Shown here in pieces: positions 46,789 through 58,366 of a stretch of DNA of 64,000 nucleotides (positions within the stretch are counted from its first letter, which is position 1; each line of letters opens with the position of its first letter). The position numbers and the translations under genes are program-made. The stretch is from Diphasiastrum complanatum (taxonomy: Eukaryota > Streptophyta > Lycopodiopsida > Lycopodiales > Lycopodiaceae), in assembly GCA_029204225.1 (NCBI GenBank), contig CM055106.1, forward strand, positions 37,245,946 to 37,309,945. The letters run 5' to 3'. The notes beneath the pieces are model-generated. The model was not told where the DNA came from, ran no database searches, and saw only the letters and a list, made by a program, of their open reading frames with translations.

Positions 46789-47966
46789 CTATATTGACTT
46801 GAACATGGATCTTGGTATTACTCCAAGATTGGCTCTATGCTTCATGAAGGAACTTTTGCTCAAAGGTTTGGTGAGCATATCAGCAATACAAGATGATGTG
46901 TCGATGTGCTCCAAGTAGATTTGCCCTCCAATGAGCTTCTCTCTCACGAAATGATGTGCAACTTCGATATGTTTGCTCTTTGCCTGGAATATTGGGTTGT
47001 TGGCAAGGGCTTGGGCTAAAATGTTGTCACACATGATCATAGGTAGGTCCTCTTCCATCATTATCTTTAGCTCCACTAGTAACCTCTTGATCCAAAGCAG
47101 TTGTTGTAGTGAGTGCCTTATACTCAGCTTCACACGATGAGAGTGATATAGTATCTTGCTTTTTGAAAAGCCAAGATATCAAGTTTCCTCCAAGATATAT
47201 GACATAAGCACTTGTAGATTTTTGATCTGCTCTATCACTTGCAAAATCTGAGTCAGAATAACCAACAATAGAAAGATCTTCACTTTTATACAATAAACCA
47301 TAATCAAAAGTTGAAGATATATATCTAAGCACGCTCTTGGCCACTTTCCAATGATAAATAGTAGGATTTTGCATAGCCTGGCTCAACTTATGAACACTAA
47401 AGCTTATGTCAGGTCTAGTTATTGTGAGCCAAATTAAGGAGCCTATAAGACTCCTAAAAAGTGTGATGTCCACGAAGGACCTTTCAGCACCTTTGTTAGG
47501 GTCTTTTACATTTTGGTCCATAGGAGTTTCTATACTCTTACAATCTAACATATTGAACTTTTTTAACATTGAAAGAGCATACTTGGATTGACATACAAAA
47601 GGTTTATCTTTAAGAAAGTCAATCTCTAATCCTAAAATGTAGTGAATTTTTTCAAGATCTTGCATCTTGAATTCTTTTCCAAGTGCAATCTTGGTTTCCT
47701 CAACTAACTTGATACAACTTCCTATTAGAATGATATCATCAACATAAATAAGAAGGATGACAATATCTTTATCAAAAAATTTGACATATAAGAAAGAATC
47801 ATAGTTACTAAGATTAAATCCTAGTGACTCAAGAAAGGTGTTAAGTCGAGAATACCATGACCTTGGAACTTGCTTGAGTCCATATAAAGTTTTGAAGAGC
47901 AAGCAAGCTTTGTCTTTGTCATGGATGAACCCAATAGGCTGATCCATATAAATCTCTTCTTCTAGA
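46789..47966 (-). pseudogene. Copia reverse transcriptase (C-terminal half) and RNase H
   Basis: On minus from about 47966, LEEEIYMDQPIGFIHDKDKA, LLFKTLYGLKQVPRSWYSRL, the catalytic LLIYVDDIILIG (about 47750) and LIGSLIWLTITRPDISFSV give the RT. YSDSDFASDRADQKSTSAYV and SLSSCEAEYKAL give RNase H with its Asp and Glu. One frameshift (about 47130-47090) separates the last block, with LLWIKRLLVELK, FQAKSKHIEVAHHFVREKL and a stop at 46789. The reading frame is nearly whole, so this copy is younger than the 3-kb relic. The N-terminal half of RT and the integrase are cut off at 47967, where an oppositely oriented element begins. Confidence 0.9.
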
Positions 47967-49280
47967 TATTATTGTGAATGGAGAGGAAGATGAGCCAATC
48001 CATCCACAAGAAGCAACTAAATACAAGAGAAGGTGCAAGCTTGCACTTCATTGTATTAAGAAGAATGTTGCAAATGATTTTCTCAAAGAAGTAGGAGCAT
48101 GTACCTCAGCCCAAGAGGCTTGGGAGACTCTTCAAAAGATCTATGAGTCCAAGAATACCTCAAGGTTACTTTCCCTCAAGAACCAAGTTCTTCAATGCTT
48201 CCAAGGGAGGAATGAGAGTGGACATCAATTTGTTTTGAGAGTAAAAGATTTGAACAAAGAGCTTACTTATGTTGGTGAACCTATTAAAGAGAGTGAGCTT
48301 GTGCAAATAGTTTTGAATGGCTTATGTAGTGATTGTACTAACCTTGTCCAAAGCTATGCCATCATGAGAAACTTGCCTACAATTGAAGACCTTCAAAGTG
48401 TGTTGATGGCCAAGGAGAGTAGGAAGGCTCATATCAAATCAAGGATGGAGAGGCTCTCCATCAATGATGGTGATGGCAAAGCCTTATTTTTCAAGAGCAA
48501 AGGCAAAGCAAAGACCAAGGGAGGAGCATTAAAAAAGGAACAAACAAAGGATGGAGATCAAGGAGGATCCACATCCTCATCATCACAAGTCAAGCCCAAG
48601 AAGGACAAATCTATGATAAAGTGCTACTATTGTAGCAAGATGGGGCATTATGCCTCAGAATGCTTCAAGAGGAAGCAAGATCAAAGCCAAGCCAACATTG
48701 TACAAGAGGAGGAAGAGAGATATCATGAGGACTCACTCATGATGTCAACCTTTTCATCATCAAATGTGAAAGGTGAAAATCCTTGGTGGATAGATAGTGG
48801 GGCTAGCTCCCACATGTCCTGTAAAAGGGAGTATTTTTCTCAACTCACACCTTATGTAGGACCCATAAATCCATTTTTACAGCAAATGATTATGAATGTA
48901 AAGTTGAAGGAGTGGGATCCAAACCCTTATGCTTTGGATCCTCCAAGAAGACTAAGATAGATGGTGTTCTCTTCATTCCTAACATCACTAAGAATTTGCC
49001 TAGTGTTGGCCAACTTTTAGATCATGGTTTCATTGTGGAGTTCTCTACTAATGTATGCAACATCAAGAAGAATGGGAAGATCATAGCAAGAGGAAAAAGG
49101 TTTGGGAGGTTGTTTAAGCTTGATGCTTTTGTTGATCCTAACCAATTTGTGATAGTAGCCAAGGAGGACAAGATGACCACAAATGAAATGTGGCACAAGA
49201 GGCTTGGTCACATCAACACCAAGTCTATGGAAGTCATGTGCAAGGAGGAGCTTGCTCTAGGCCTTCCAATATCCATGTAA
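47967..49280 (+). pseudogene. Copia gag, protease and GAG-pre-integrase, plus-strand element
   Basis: It begins in mid-gag, abutting the truncated minus-strand RT: VNGEEDEPIHPQEATKYKRR, FLKEVGACTSAQEAWETLQK, KNTSRLLSLKNQVLQCFQGR and VLRVKDLNKEL match the copia UBN2-type gag. The zinc knuckle CYYCSKMGHYASEC (about 48625-48665) fits CX2CX4HX4C. The protease active site is WWIDSGASSHM (about 48785-48820). A frame change near 48900-48960 leads to GVLFIPNITKNLPSVGQLLD, the HHCC finger start WHKRLGHINTKSMEV (49192) and, past a TAA at 49278, CEACALAKAHRLPFS. The gag frame itself is open for 328 codons. Confidence 0.85.
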
Positions 49281-50754
49281 AAGGAGGAAAAGCTTTGTGA
49301 AGCATGTGCTTTGGCTAAAGCACATAGGTTGCCTTTCTCTAACACTATCACTAAGACCACTCACCCTCTTAAGTTGATTCATTTGGATGTACATTTTGCT
49401 AGCACAAAGAGCAATGGTAGAGCCACAATGTTTGTAATCTTGAATGATGAATCCTCTGAGAACCATATTGGAAAAGATATGGTTGAGATCAAGGAGGAGC
49501 TTGATCAAGAGGAGGAGCAAAATCCGAGAGCTTCAACTATTCCAAGGAGAGCCACAAGAGCAAAGATGGAGATATCAATGCTCATTTTTGTGGACAAGGA
49601 AAGGAAAGTTGGAAAGGGGGGTACATTTTGTACTTCATTTGCTGAGTTTTGTAATGAAGTCCCTTTGAATTCTAAAGTATGGAATGAAAGGTGTTTGTCA
49701 TATCTACTTACTCTTGAGTATGCTAGAAGTAAGCATGACATTTTCATTCATAAGTTGAAAGAATTTGACTTCATTTTCAAAGAGGCATATTGTGAACCTT
49801 GTATGAGAATAAGTGAATCATCCTTGAAGGACACTTATATCCATACAAGAGTATTTGGCCTCATTAGTTTCAAGCTCAACAAGTATGTAATGCAAATTGC
49901 TAGTGGTAAGCAATTGTGGACTAGTAAATTTGGAATAAATAATCTTGGTGATTGTTTTGTTGACTTGAAAGATCATATTGAGAAGGAGAACATTCAGGTT
50001 TGGATCCATGTTTTCATCATCAACACCAAGAGGGAGTGAGGATGATGAAGAAAAAAAACATCAAGGAGGAACCCGAGATGGAGCACTTGTCTCAAGGAAA
50101 AAGAGACCTGAATCTACATCAATATGAAGGTTTGGGTAAAGAGAAAGGAGCAGCAAGGAAGTTTATCCATATCTCCCTTTGTGTTTGATAGAAAACATGT
50201 CATGTATTTGACAAAGTCCTTTGATGATGCTAGTATGAACATTGTTTTTCATCCTATATCTTATGATGATGAAATAGTGATCATTACTACTTTGATTAGG
50301 GTTTCAAATATGTATTCAAAGGCCTCATCTTGTGATCCATTCACTCTTGAATTTCCAAGGAATGAAGACCTTCATTGGAAGGATGCCAAGTTGGAGTTCA
50401 TTGTTTTGGTGGATAAAGTCAAGATGGTGATATATCAAGCCTTGGTTGTATGTGCTTCATACAAAAGTTGGATCTTATGGAAAGCTGTTACTTTTCATGT
50501 TTATTTTGAGGAGGAGACTCACATTTTGCAGCCCAAGGTAATCATTCAACAACCTACCAAAGACAAAGCTTGGATCTTGAAGACAATCTTTATGGAGCTT
50601 TCACTACATTTGACAACTTGGAGCTCAAATTATGTTCTTATTGTAATGAGTGATCATACTCACCACATACATCAAGAACCTGTAAATTATGTTGTTTTTA
50701 TGCATGTAACTATTATTGATCCAAGATAGTCTCATCAAGCTAAATTGTGAGGAG
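49281..50754 (+). pseudogene. 3' coding region replacing integrase core and RT in the plus-strand copia
   Basis: After the HHCC finger the integrase core starts degenerately (LIHLDVHFASTKSNGRA) and is cut off. An acidic/basic linker follows (ELDQEEEQNPRASTIPRRAT). No RT or RNase H follows. Instead there are two long open frames that I do not recognise. One runs to 50039, with LEYARSKHDIFIHKLKEFDF, YCEPCMRISESSLKDTYIHT and INNLGDCFVDLKDHIEKE. The other is 50124-50729, with DEIVIITTLIRVSNMYSKA and TLEFPRNEDLHWKDAKLEFI. A polypurine-like GAGGAG and the LTR start follow at 50755. A related stretch occurs at 59744-60370 in another element. The element was gag-bearing and non-autonomous. Confidence 0.55.
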
Positions 50755-51390
50755 TGTTGAATTTCACAATTCTAGCTTGACCAATTTTGGTCACATGCAT
50801 TGTAATTGGCAAGATGGCCATGTAAATAGATGCCACATGTGCCAAATCACATAGGATGATTTTCAATAAGTTGATTCCTCATATTACATTGTGATAGCAT
50901 CTTTGAAATGAGGCAAAAATGTGTTTGGATAGGCTAGAGAAATTCTAGGATCTAAATCATTGTTTTTGGATCTCAAGATCTTGACCCAAGTTAGGGTGGA
51001 TCCAATGACCTATTAGGGTAGATGTTAGGTTTAGGGTATGGTAAGTTCAGAGGTGTCCTAATATGCTCAGACCTGAGCTTGAAATGTATAAATACATGAC
51101 GGAATCTCCATCAAATGATCAAGAAAAATCGAGTTTTTTCACTTCTATCATCATTGTCTTTTGGTGGCAAATTCTAGCTATTGGATGTGAGTGTTCTTAT
51201 GCATTAATTGCTTGGTTTGGAAGGTACTGAACCTTTTTACAAGTCTGAGAAGCTTTCTATACTTTACTTTGGTTCATTTGATCAGATCTATGTGCCTAAT
51301 GTGGAGCTAAATGCCAAATTTGCCAAGTTTTGATAACTAGTCTTGATTTTAGCTCATAGTTTGGATCTAGATCTTTTATTTGTGCATCCT
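50755..51390 (+). repeat. 3' LTR of the plus-strand gag-bearing copia
   Basis: It begins TGTTGAATTTCACAATTC directly after GTGAGGAG. A TATA-like ATGTATAAATACATG lies at about 51086. The right edge is unclear; homology to the minus-strand gag-protease begins near 51395. Confidence 0.6.
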
Positions 51391-51394
51391 CCAT

Positions 51395-52423
51395 CACTTT
51401 TAGGATTGATTGGGATGTATTTTGCTGTAAAATTTTGTCAAAGACTCCTTTGAACAACACATATGTGAAGAAGCTCCACTATCTATGTACCAAGCTCCAT
51501 CTTTCTTGAAAGGTGATGAAGAAAAATTGGACACCATAAGTGATCCTTCTCCATCACTTGCAATAGAATCTTCTTCAATCTCTTTGGAGAGATTAGCTTG
51601 CTTGAGTTGGTTTTTCTTCTTAAAACAATTAGAGGCATAGTGCCCCTTCTTGCCACAGAAGACACACTTCACTTTCTTCTTCTTGGTCTTTGAAGTAGAA
51701 GGATGAGATGAATCATCCTCTTCACCATCTTTGTCTCGATCTTTGGCTTTGTCTTTGTTGGATGCTTGAGAGAACTGGTTCTTACTCCTTCATTTATGCT
51801 TGCTTTTGACTTCCACCATGTCCGAGTTTGTTCATCTTGGAAAGTTTATAGCTTTGTCTAGATTTTTCAGAAATAAGAATTCCTTGGAGAATTTCTATAT
51901 TAGGCAACTCCTCCTTAATGGCAAAAGACTGAACAAGATTATCATAGTCATATCTCAAGCCATTTAAAATGACTTGAACTAGCTCATCTTGGTTAATGGT
52001 AACACCAACACAGGAAAGCTCTCTATGTAAATCTTTAACTCTCAGAACATAGTTTGATGCCCTCTCTTCACTTCTTTGGAAACTTTGGAAAATCTGATTC
52101 CTAAGAGTGAGTATTCTAGAAGTATTCTTTGCTTCATAGATGTACTTAAGTGCATCCCAAGCTTCTTTGGCTGTAGTGCAAGATCCTATCTCTCTCAGAA
52201 TTTCATTAGATACATTCATCTTAATGAAATGTAGAGCCATTCTAGCTCTCTTCCTATACTTAGGAATTTCAGTTTGTGCTTGAGGCTCCTCCTCAACACC
52301 AAGCACAATGTCCATAACATCATGGAGTATCAAAATAGACTCCATTCTGAACTTCCAAATTGAGTAATTAGAAGTGTTTAGTCTTTCATTTGCTTCTAGA
52401 AGAGATCCTCCCAGAAGTGACAT
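51395..52423 (-). pseudogene. Copia gag-protease of the minus-strand element
   Basis: On minus from ATG 52423 (MSLLGGSLLEANERLNTSNY), gag runs for 209 codons through WKFRMESILILHDVMDIVLG, NVSNEILREIGSCTTAKEAW and ELVQVILNGLRYDYDNLVQS. After stops near 51790 the zinc knuckle CVFCGKKGHYASNC (about 51665-51625) and protease WYIDSGASSHMCC (about 51495-51460) follow. Coding stops at 51400, where the plus-strand LTR lies. With 47966-46789 and the two LTRs this makes one minus-strand copia interrupted by 47967-51394. Confidence 0.85.
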
Positions 52424-53170
52424 TTTGATGAAGACTTCTTAGTTATTGGACTGCAATATGTTTGAGCTTGTTCCAATTAGACTTAAAGTTGCTGCTCTCT
52501 TTCACTATAGGTATTTTCAAGGATATACTACATTTCTATGTGAAACACTTGCAACTATATTTGAGATGGATCTCAAATATTCCACAAGACAAGTTATCTA
52601 GATCAGACACACAAAGTGGATTGAGACACTTTGGCTAGTTTGAAGGCATGTGTGAAATGCATCAAAAGAAAATACTATTGACACTCAGAAGGCTCAAAGG
52701 GTGTTCAATTACTTCAAACTTAGTCTTGATCTTCAATATCTTGTGTAGGATGCTCAAAACAATGGATTCTGAACAAAGCAAGGTTGAATCAAATCAAAAT
52801 GCTGTCACTCGGATTTGGACCTATCCCTATACTCTTTAATAGCTTATAACTCTTGATAGGCACATCAGATTGATTTGATTTCAATTTCTATGGAAAGTAC
52901 AGATCATAAGCTTTCCATCAAGCTATAACACCACTATCTTTGGATCTACAAGCAAGGAATTAGAAGGGACTGAAAATCTTTTATTTTCACACGTGCAAAA
53001 TTCTTGAATTCCGTACTACCACTATTCAGGTCTGAAAATTCAGCTCCAATCCGATTTGATCCAAATACACTTCAGAGAAAGGTGAGAAGAAAAACAAAAC
53101 TACTTTTTTGCTTGAATTAGCTCTCAATTTCTTGTACAATCAGAGATGTTAGCATGCAAAGCTCAATTTG
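52424..53170 (-). other. Leader of the minus-strand copia
   Basis: About 750 bp lie between the PBS and the gag ATG, without recognisable coding potential. Only one short plus-strand frame (52648-52839) occurs. Confidence 0.55.
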
Positions 53171-53881
53171 GCTCTGATACCATGACAAAATTTCCAGAAT
53201 TCACACATGTGGGGAATGTCCACAAGTATGATGGATCTAATTAAGCTTTGTGATTAGCACAGTAACTTGATTCTAGATTGATTAACAAGATCTAGTTCAG
53301 AAGATATGGCTTAATCACAATCTAGCATGCTAAGCATCAGAATATGATAGCAATAAATCAATAATGAACAAAAGTACAAGATATCAGTGTATAAGCATTA
53401 GCCTCAACACGAGTTAGAGAGAGAAAGATAGAGAGATAACAAGCAAAAATTGTGTGGTCCAAAATGGCATGAGATAGCTACAAAGCTTTGGTTCTTCATC
53501 ACAAAATATGAGGAGAGCTACACATATTTATGGAGTTTGAGGTAGCTCGAGGTAGAACCACATCCATCTATCATTTAATGACATCTAAAGTGAAAACTAG
53601 TGTCTATGTGACATTTGTCACTTCTCATGCATGAAATTCTACCATATTTTTCCAAGTGTGCTAGTTCTAACTAGAAATGTACAAATCATCATGCATGTGT
53701 CCATTACACTTTCTACAAACTATATGCAAGTTGTACTCATCAATCTAGATATGACATATCCATGTAGCTCGAGTTCTATCTAGGCCAAACTTGGCAATTT
53801 GCATTTATGAACAACATACTTGCATGTTACAATATTTGTACCAAGCCTAAAGTCGAGATGGATTATTTTTCCATTTCAACA
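53171..53881 (-). repeat. 5' LTR (699 bp) and PBS of the minus-strand copia
   Basis: The PBS TGGTATCAGAGC is at 53182-53171 on minus, exact. The LTR is 53183-53881, starting TGTTGAAATGG and ending AAATTTTGTCA on minus. 53411-53881 matches 46223-46774 closely, apart from a roughly 80-bp deletion near 53712. 53183-53410 does not match 45776-46222. Confidence 0.8.
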
Positions 53882-55094
53882 GATTCACCATCGATGATTG
53901 GCTCCTCCAAAATAGTGACTAGCAATTTGAGAAAGGATAAAATTTTGATGACAAAGAAGTATAAGTAATCAAAATGAGAGCTTCATGGGGATGATTGGTG
54001 ACCAATGCCTCGAAATATCTGAACCCAACAACCAGTGGATTTGCTCAAAGAATATCTGGCTCAACGATGGAATAGCAGCAATAATTAGAATGTGGAGGAT
54101 TCTTCAAGTGATACTCCAAAGACTCCTGCAAATAGCACTCATTGATCTATTGGCTCAACGTAGATCACTCTCACATAGCGGGTTGTTGTTAGTAGCTCTT
54201 AGATATTTTGATTGTACTTCAAAAGTAGCACTTAGGTTTTTATCAGTTGATAGACATGAAGATAAAATAAATCATTCATACTCAACAATGAAAAGCCTGC
54301 AGCTATGGGCAGTGATTTTATGAGCATCAACTCTCACAGTACAAAGAAGGACAAAAAACACGACTTTCTTTAGCACTTAATAAGTAGTGACAGACCACTA
54401 GCAACGATCTGATCTGTAGAGGACAAGCTGGCTCTTAGACCAGAGATGTAGTCTGGAAATATTTCAGAATAAACATGAGCTTTTGACAAAATGATCAAGA
54501 AAATAGAAGATTTATGATTACCTCTATTATATTATGTACAAGGGACTAACAGTTAAGAGAGACTTCAGCTTGGAGTGCACAGGTTTGACAAGGTTGAAGG
54601 TTGGATAGTAATCAAGATACTAATTCTCCTTAGAACAACCAGTGATAGCTAAAAGATAGAACACCTTCTAATAGATGTCATCATATTGCCGTGGACAACC
54701 GGAAAACCACTTGAGTTGATTAACAACCTGCCTGTTTCTTTATAAAATTTAACTAATGATTAGACCTGTTAGAACAAAAGTCGTTAAAGTACATATATTA
54801 GAAAATGGGTTGTACAAAAGTTAGCATATAGTGAAAATATCATTACTTGGTGGCAAAAATCAAAATATAGAAGTTTTTTTTTTCTTAAAAGTAGCTCTAC
54901 AAACATTGTTCTGAATATGAGATGGATACAACGAAAGCATTATACTCAGTTGATACACATGGAATTTTGAGAATGTGAGTTTGCAAATATAAAGAACAAC
55001 TATGAGGTCAGTTCACAAAAGATTGATCATCTCTTCTGATGCAAAATCTGTATTAAAGACTCTTCAGATAATTGAAACATCTGAGAATATTTTC
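53882..55094. other. Intergenic DNA, nothing recognised
   Basis: One 112-codon plus-strand frame (53985-54323) has no domain I recognise. No LTR or RNA gene is seen. Confidence 0.4.
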
Positions 55095-55390
55095 TTACCG
55101 GGCCCCAAACGGTTCAATACTCACAGAGTAATGTGCATCCAAACCAGAAACCCTAAACGTAGTTATGGGATTCTAGGCCCGTCAATCCAAGAATTGGTCA
55201 CATTTAGTGAGAAATAGTCAAAACCTTGGACATGAGGTGTCTTCCACACCAATAAAAACCTACACCACTAAACTAGACTCCAAATGGTTCAGTACTCACA
55301 GCAAAATATGCATCCGAACCAGAAATCCTAAACGTAGTGCTGGGATTCTAGGCACATCGATTCTGTCAAAAACGGTTAGAACTTCGGACG
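55095..55390. repeat. 175-bp tandem duplication
   Basis: CCAAACGGTTCAATACTCAC (55105) and CCAAATGGTTCAGTACTCAC (55280) start two related units. Each continues with TGCATCC.AACCAGAAA.CCT, AAACGTAGT and GGGATTCTAGGC.C.TC.AT.C. Confidence 0.8.
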
Positions 55391-55439
55391 GGAGGTGTCC
55401 ACAGGTTAATGGGCTCAACATAAATCCACAGGACCATTT

Positions 55440-55780
55440 GCAGCTCAATGTCGATGTTGTTTGTCCAGAAACGCCCTTTTTGTTTGGGGGAATGCCACTA
55501 AATGGACTACTTTCCAACATCCTCGAGAACTGGTCCAGTATCGACGAACGGAGTCCATTTTGTAGGAAGTCTATTCCTCAACTGAAGAAAGTGCTAATTC
55601 AATGCCACAAGTACCAAATCTCCTTGAATCCAGAGAAGTGTCAATTTTGGGTGACAGACGGCCTGATTCTAGGCCCCAATCATGAGAACACAAAAGGGAT
55701 TTTCCAATCCATTTTGCTAGCTAAAACTAAAGAGGTTGTTAAGCATTTCCATGGATATAGATTAGATCTTCTTAAATGAA
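55440..55780 (+). pseudogene. Ty3/gypsy RT fragment
   Basis: QLKKVLIQCHKYQISLNPEK and CQFWVTDGLILGPNHENTKG match the gypsy RT block (L..V...C..Y.ISLNPEKC.F.V..G..LGH.VS..GI), followed by KEVVKHFHGY. The upstream catalytic YVDD-type motif is not seen. Only about 60-70 recognisable codons remain, in a 190-codon open frame. Confidence 0.8.
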
Positions 55781-55850
55781 CACTTAAGATTTTTAAGAGT
55801 AATCAAGATTTTGAAAACTTTTCAAATTCAACAATCTCTCAATAAGGTGA

Positions 55851-55854
<4 letters not shown>

Positions 55855-55939
<85 letters not shown>
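55855..55939. repeat. (TA)n microsatellite
   Basis: About 85 bp of uninterrupted TA repeats. Confidence 0.97.
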
Positions 55940-55941
<2 letters not shown>

Positions 55942-58366
55942 TGGGGCTTTAGTATACGTTCCTTCACTAACCTTGATGTAGGAGTCATATTTGGCTTCAA
56001 GAAAATAGTTTTAAAAAAGTAATGTAATAACATAAGTAGTTGAAGTTTGATATTCAACACATTTTTCAAAGATTGACACATGTTTGCTATAGCTTTACAT
56101 TCATAAAAATATAAAAATTGAGGGAAAAATAAAAATTCTCTCTATGAAATACTAATCAATCTTAAAGACCAAAAGCTTTTATAGCATTCAATCCTCATGT
56201 TTACTTATATTTGACCTTGATTCAAGTTATGTGCATATGTAGATCACTATCATATTGGTACTATACTAAATCATCAATTATTAATAGGGTAATTATAATT
56301 TGTTGATGGGAAAGAGATTAGTTGTCATATTTCATGTACTATATGTTGGTACAATATTTTGAGTTTTTTAAAATTCTAGCTTTCAAATGATTGCGTATTT
56401 TCATTTAGTTGTATATAATTTATGTTATCTTGACTTTGACTTGTTTTTTGACTCAATGGCAATTTTTATCCAAGTAGTCACTTATAGAGGATGAAAAACA
56501 ACCCAGAAGATGACACATTATGAGATGTACATAGTCGATGATAAGATTATAATTGGACATTGTTTATTAAATCCATAATCTCAAGGGCCAAGCTTAAAAT
56601 ATGATTGTATTTTTAAAGAGTCTAATTTTAATACATGAGAATCTTATCATGCATACTATCTATCTTATTGCAACATTTTTCTGCAAGACATTCATGCATT
56701 TTACATTAACTAGAGACTTTATAGAGTAAAAAAGTTTATTTGCATACATGTGCATGGACCATTGAGATGGAATGGGTCTTTCTCCTTTCCGCTATTTTTG
56801 CAATTTGTTATCTTCTTTCTCCTTTATGCAAACTTTCACTTGTGGTTGTACAAGGCTAAGGGTACACCACACACAATTCTCTTGGTTTGTGGTAGTTCAA
56901 CTCATGCGAATTGTGAAAAAATCTCTCCACTTGTGTTTTTTGCCCATGTCTCTCTTTTTCTCATCATGGTTTGTGGTAGTTCAACTCATGGTACTTGTGT
57001 TCAACAATAGTAATAAATGGTGTAGAATGGCCTAAATAGCTTCAAAGCTTCACGAGAAGCACTAAAATGTGAAAAAGAGATAAAATAGAGCTTCATAGTT
57101 GCATAGAAAGGGCTTATAGAGGTTATTAACATGCTATTTAGGTTTGGTTAGATATAGTATACTTTTGAATTGAGCTATAAATAAGGTATTTTCATTTTCT
57201 TGGGGATAGATTGTCTTATTTTCATTGAGATAATTACTTTTTGAATATGAAATCATTGAGAGAGTCTTGGAAAATCTTCACTCTTTTTGTAAAGGAGATC
57301 CATAGGCACATTAAATGCTAGGCTTCATGTGTCCACCAATCCACATGTTGCAATTGATCCATTTTTCCTTCAAAAATCCTAAGACAACATTCCTACAAAA
57401 CATAGCACGCTTGCTAACAATATCTTCTTCTAGATGTGTATAAATAGATTTGAGTTTCATAAGCTTGAACCATTTACTATAACTCCAAAGCCACACTATT
57501 AATACTAGAGTAACAATGTGATCGAAGTTATTGGAAGCAAAGTCTTTAAAATGTTTAGAAATAGAGCAATAGCATAGATGTAAGTTTTCTATCTCAAAGT
57601 TTCAAAATATCTCAAAAGGAAAATACCAACCATGTTTGATATTAGGTATATAAGATAAGTCAAATATAATAAGATCAAACGACTCGTCAATGACACCAAA
57701 AATTTGTAGCAAAATGTGAGCATAAAACTTATTCACATGGATAGTCCGAAAAACTCTATTATGCTTTTTGGTTTCCAAGAAAGGGCTCGAGCTTGAGACC
57801 AAAGAAACTTTGGATGTCAAGATAACCAATTGAGCCAACACCCTTGACTGAAAAAAAAAAAGAAAAAGAAAAAAAGCAAAGTATATGAAAAAAATACTTT
57901 TCCCTTATTACTTCTAGTATTAAGTTGAAGTTGGTAGATCATCCTCCTTCTCTGAGTGGCTAAATAAAAGTCTGAATTAAGTGCAATGCTAATAAGCAAT
58001 GAGCGCAATAGCAATCTCTAATCAACTCTAAAGAAGTGAGCTAGAATGCTCAAGAGTGTCCAAGCTCGCAAGTTTGAGAAAGAGAGAGAGAGAGAGAGCT
58101 AACTATTCAATACTTGTTGATCTCTTGATCGCATCAATGCTATATAATGTAGAAATATGAGCAGCTATTTATACTAAGCAAATGCGGCAATGTCCAATAG
58201 TAGAATAGCTAATTAGGTCATCAAATGTGTCATCCAGTTGGCTGTGATGTGCTGGCATCCATCCAGATAGTGTCCCAAAAATTTACTTGCTAAATGGTTA
58301 GAGCAAGTCTGTAACCTTTAAGATGAACAATAAATTGTCTTGCAAAAAATGCAAAGGTCTTCGCTA
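55940..58366. other. Intergenic DNA with an 84-bp-period repeat and LTR-like part
   Basis: TGGTTTGTGGTAGTTCAACT occurs at 56883 and 56967. Minus-strand frames at 57311-57496 and 57602-57841 are not recognised. 57850-58270 has a polypurine tract, a GA run and a minus-strand TATA-like GTATAAATAG, so it could be a decayed LTR, but no ends can be set. Confidence 0.35.
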
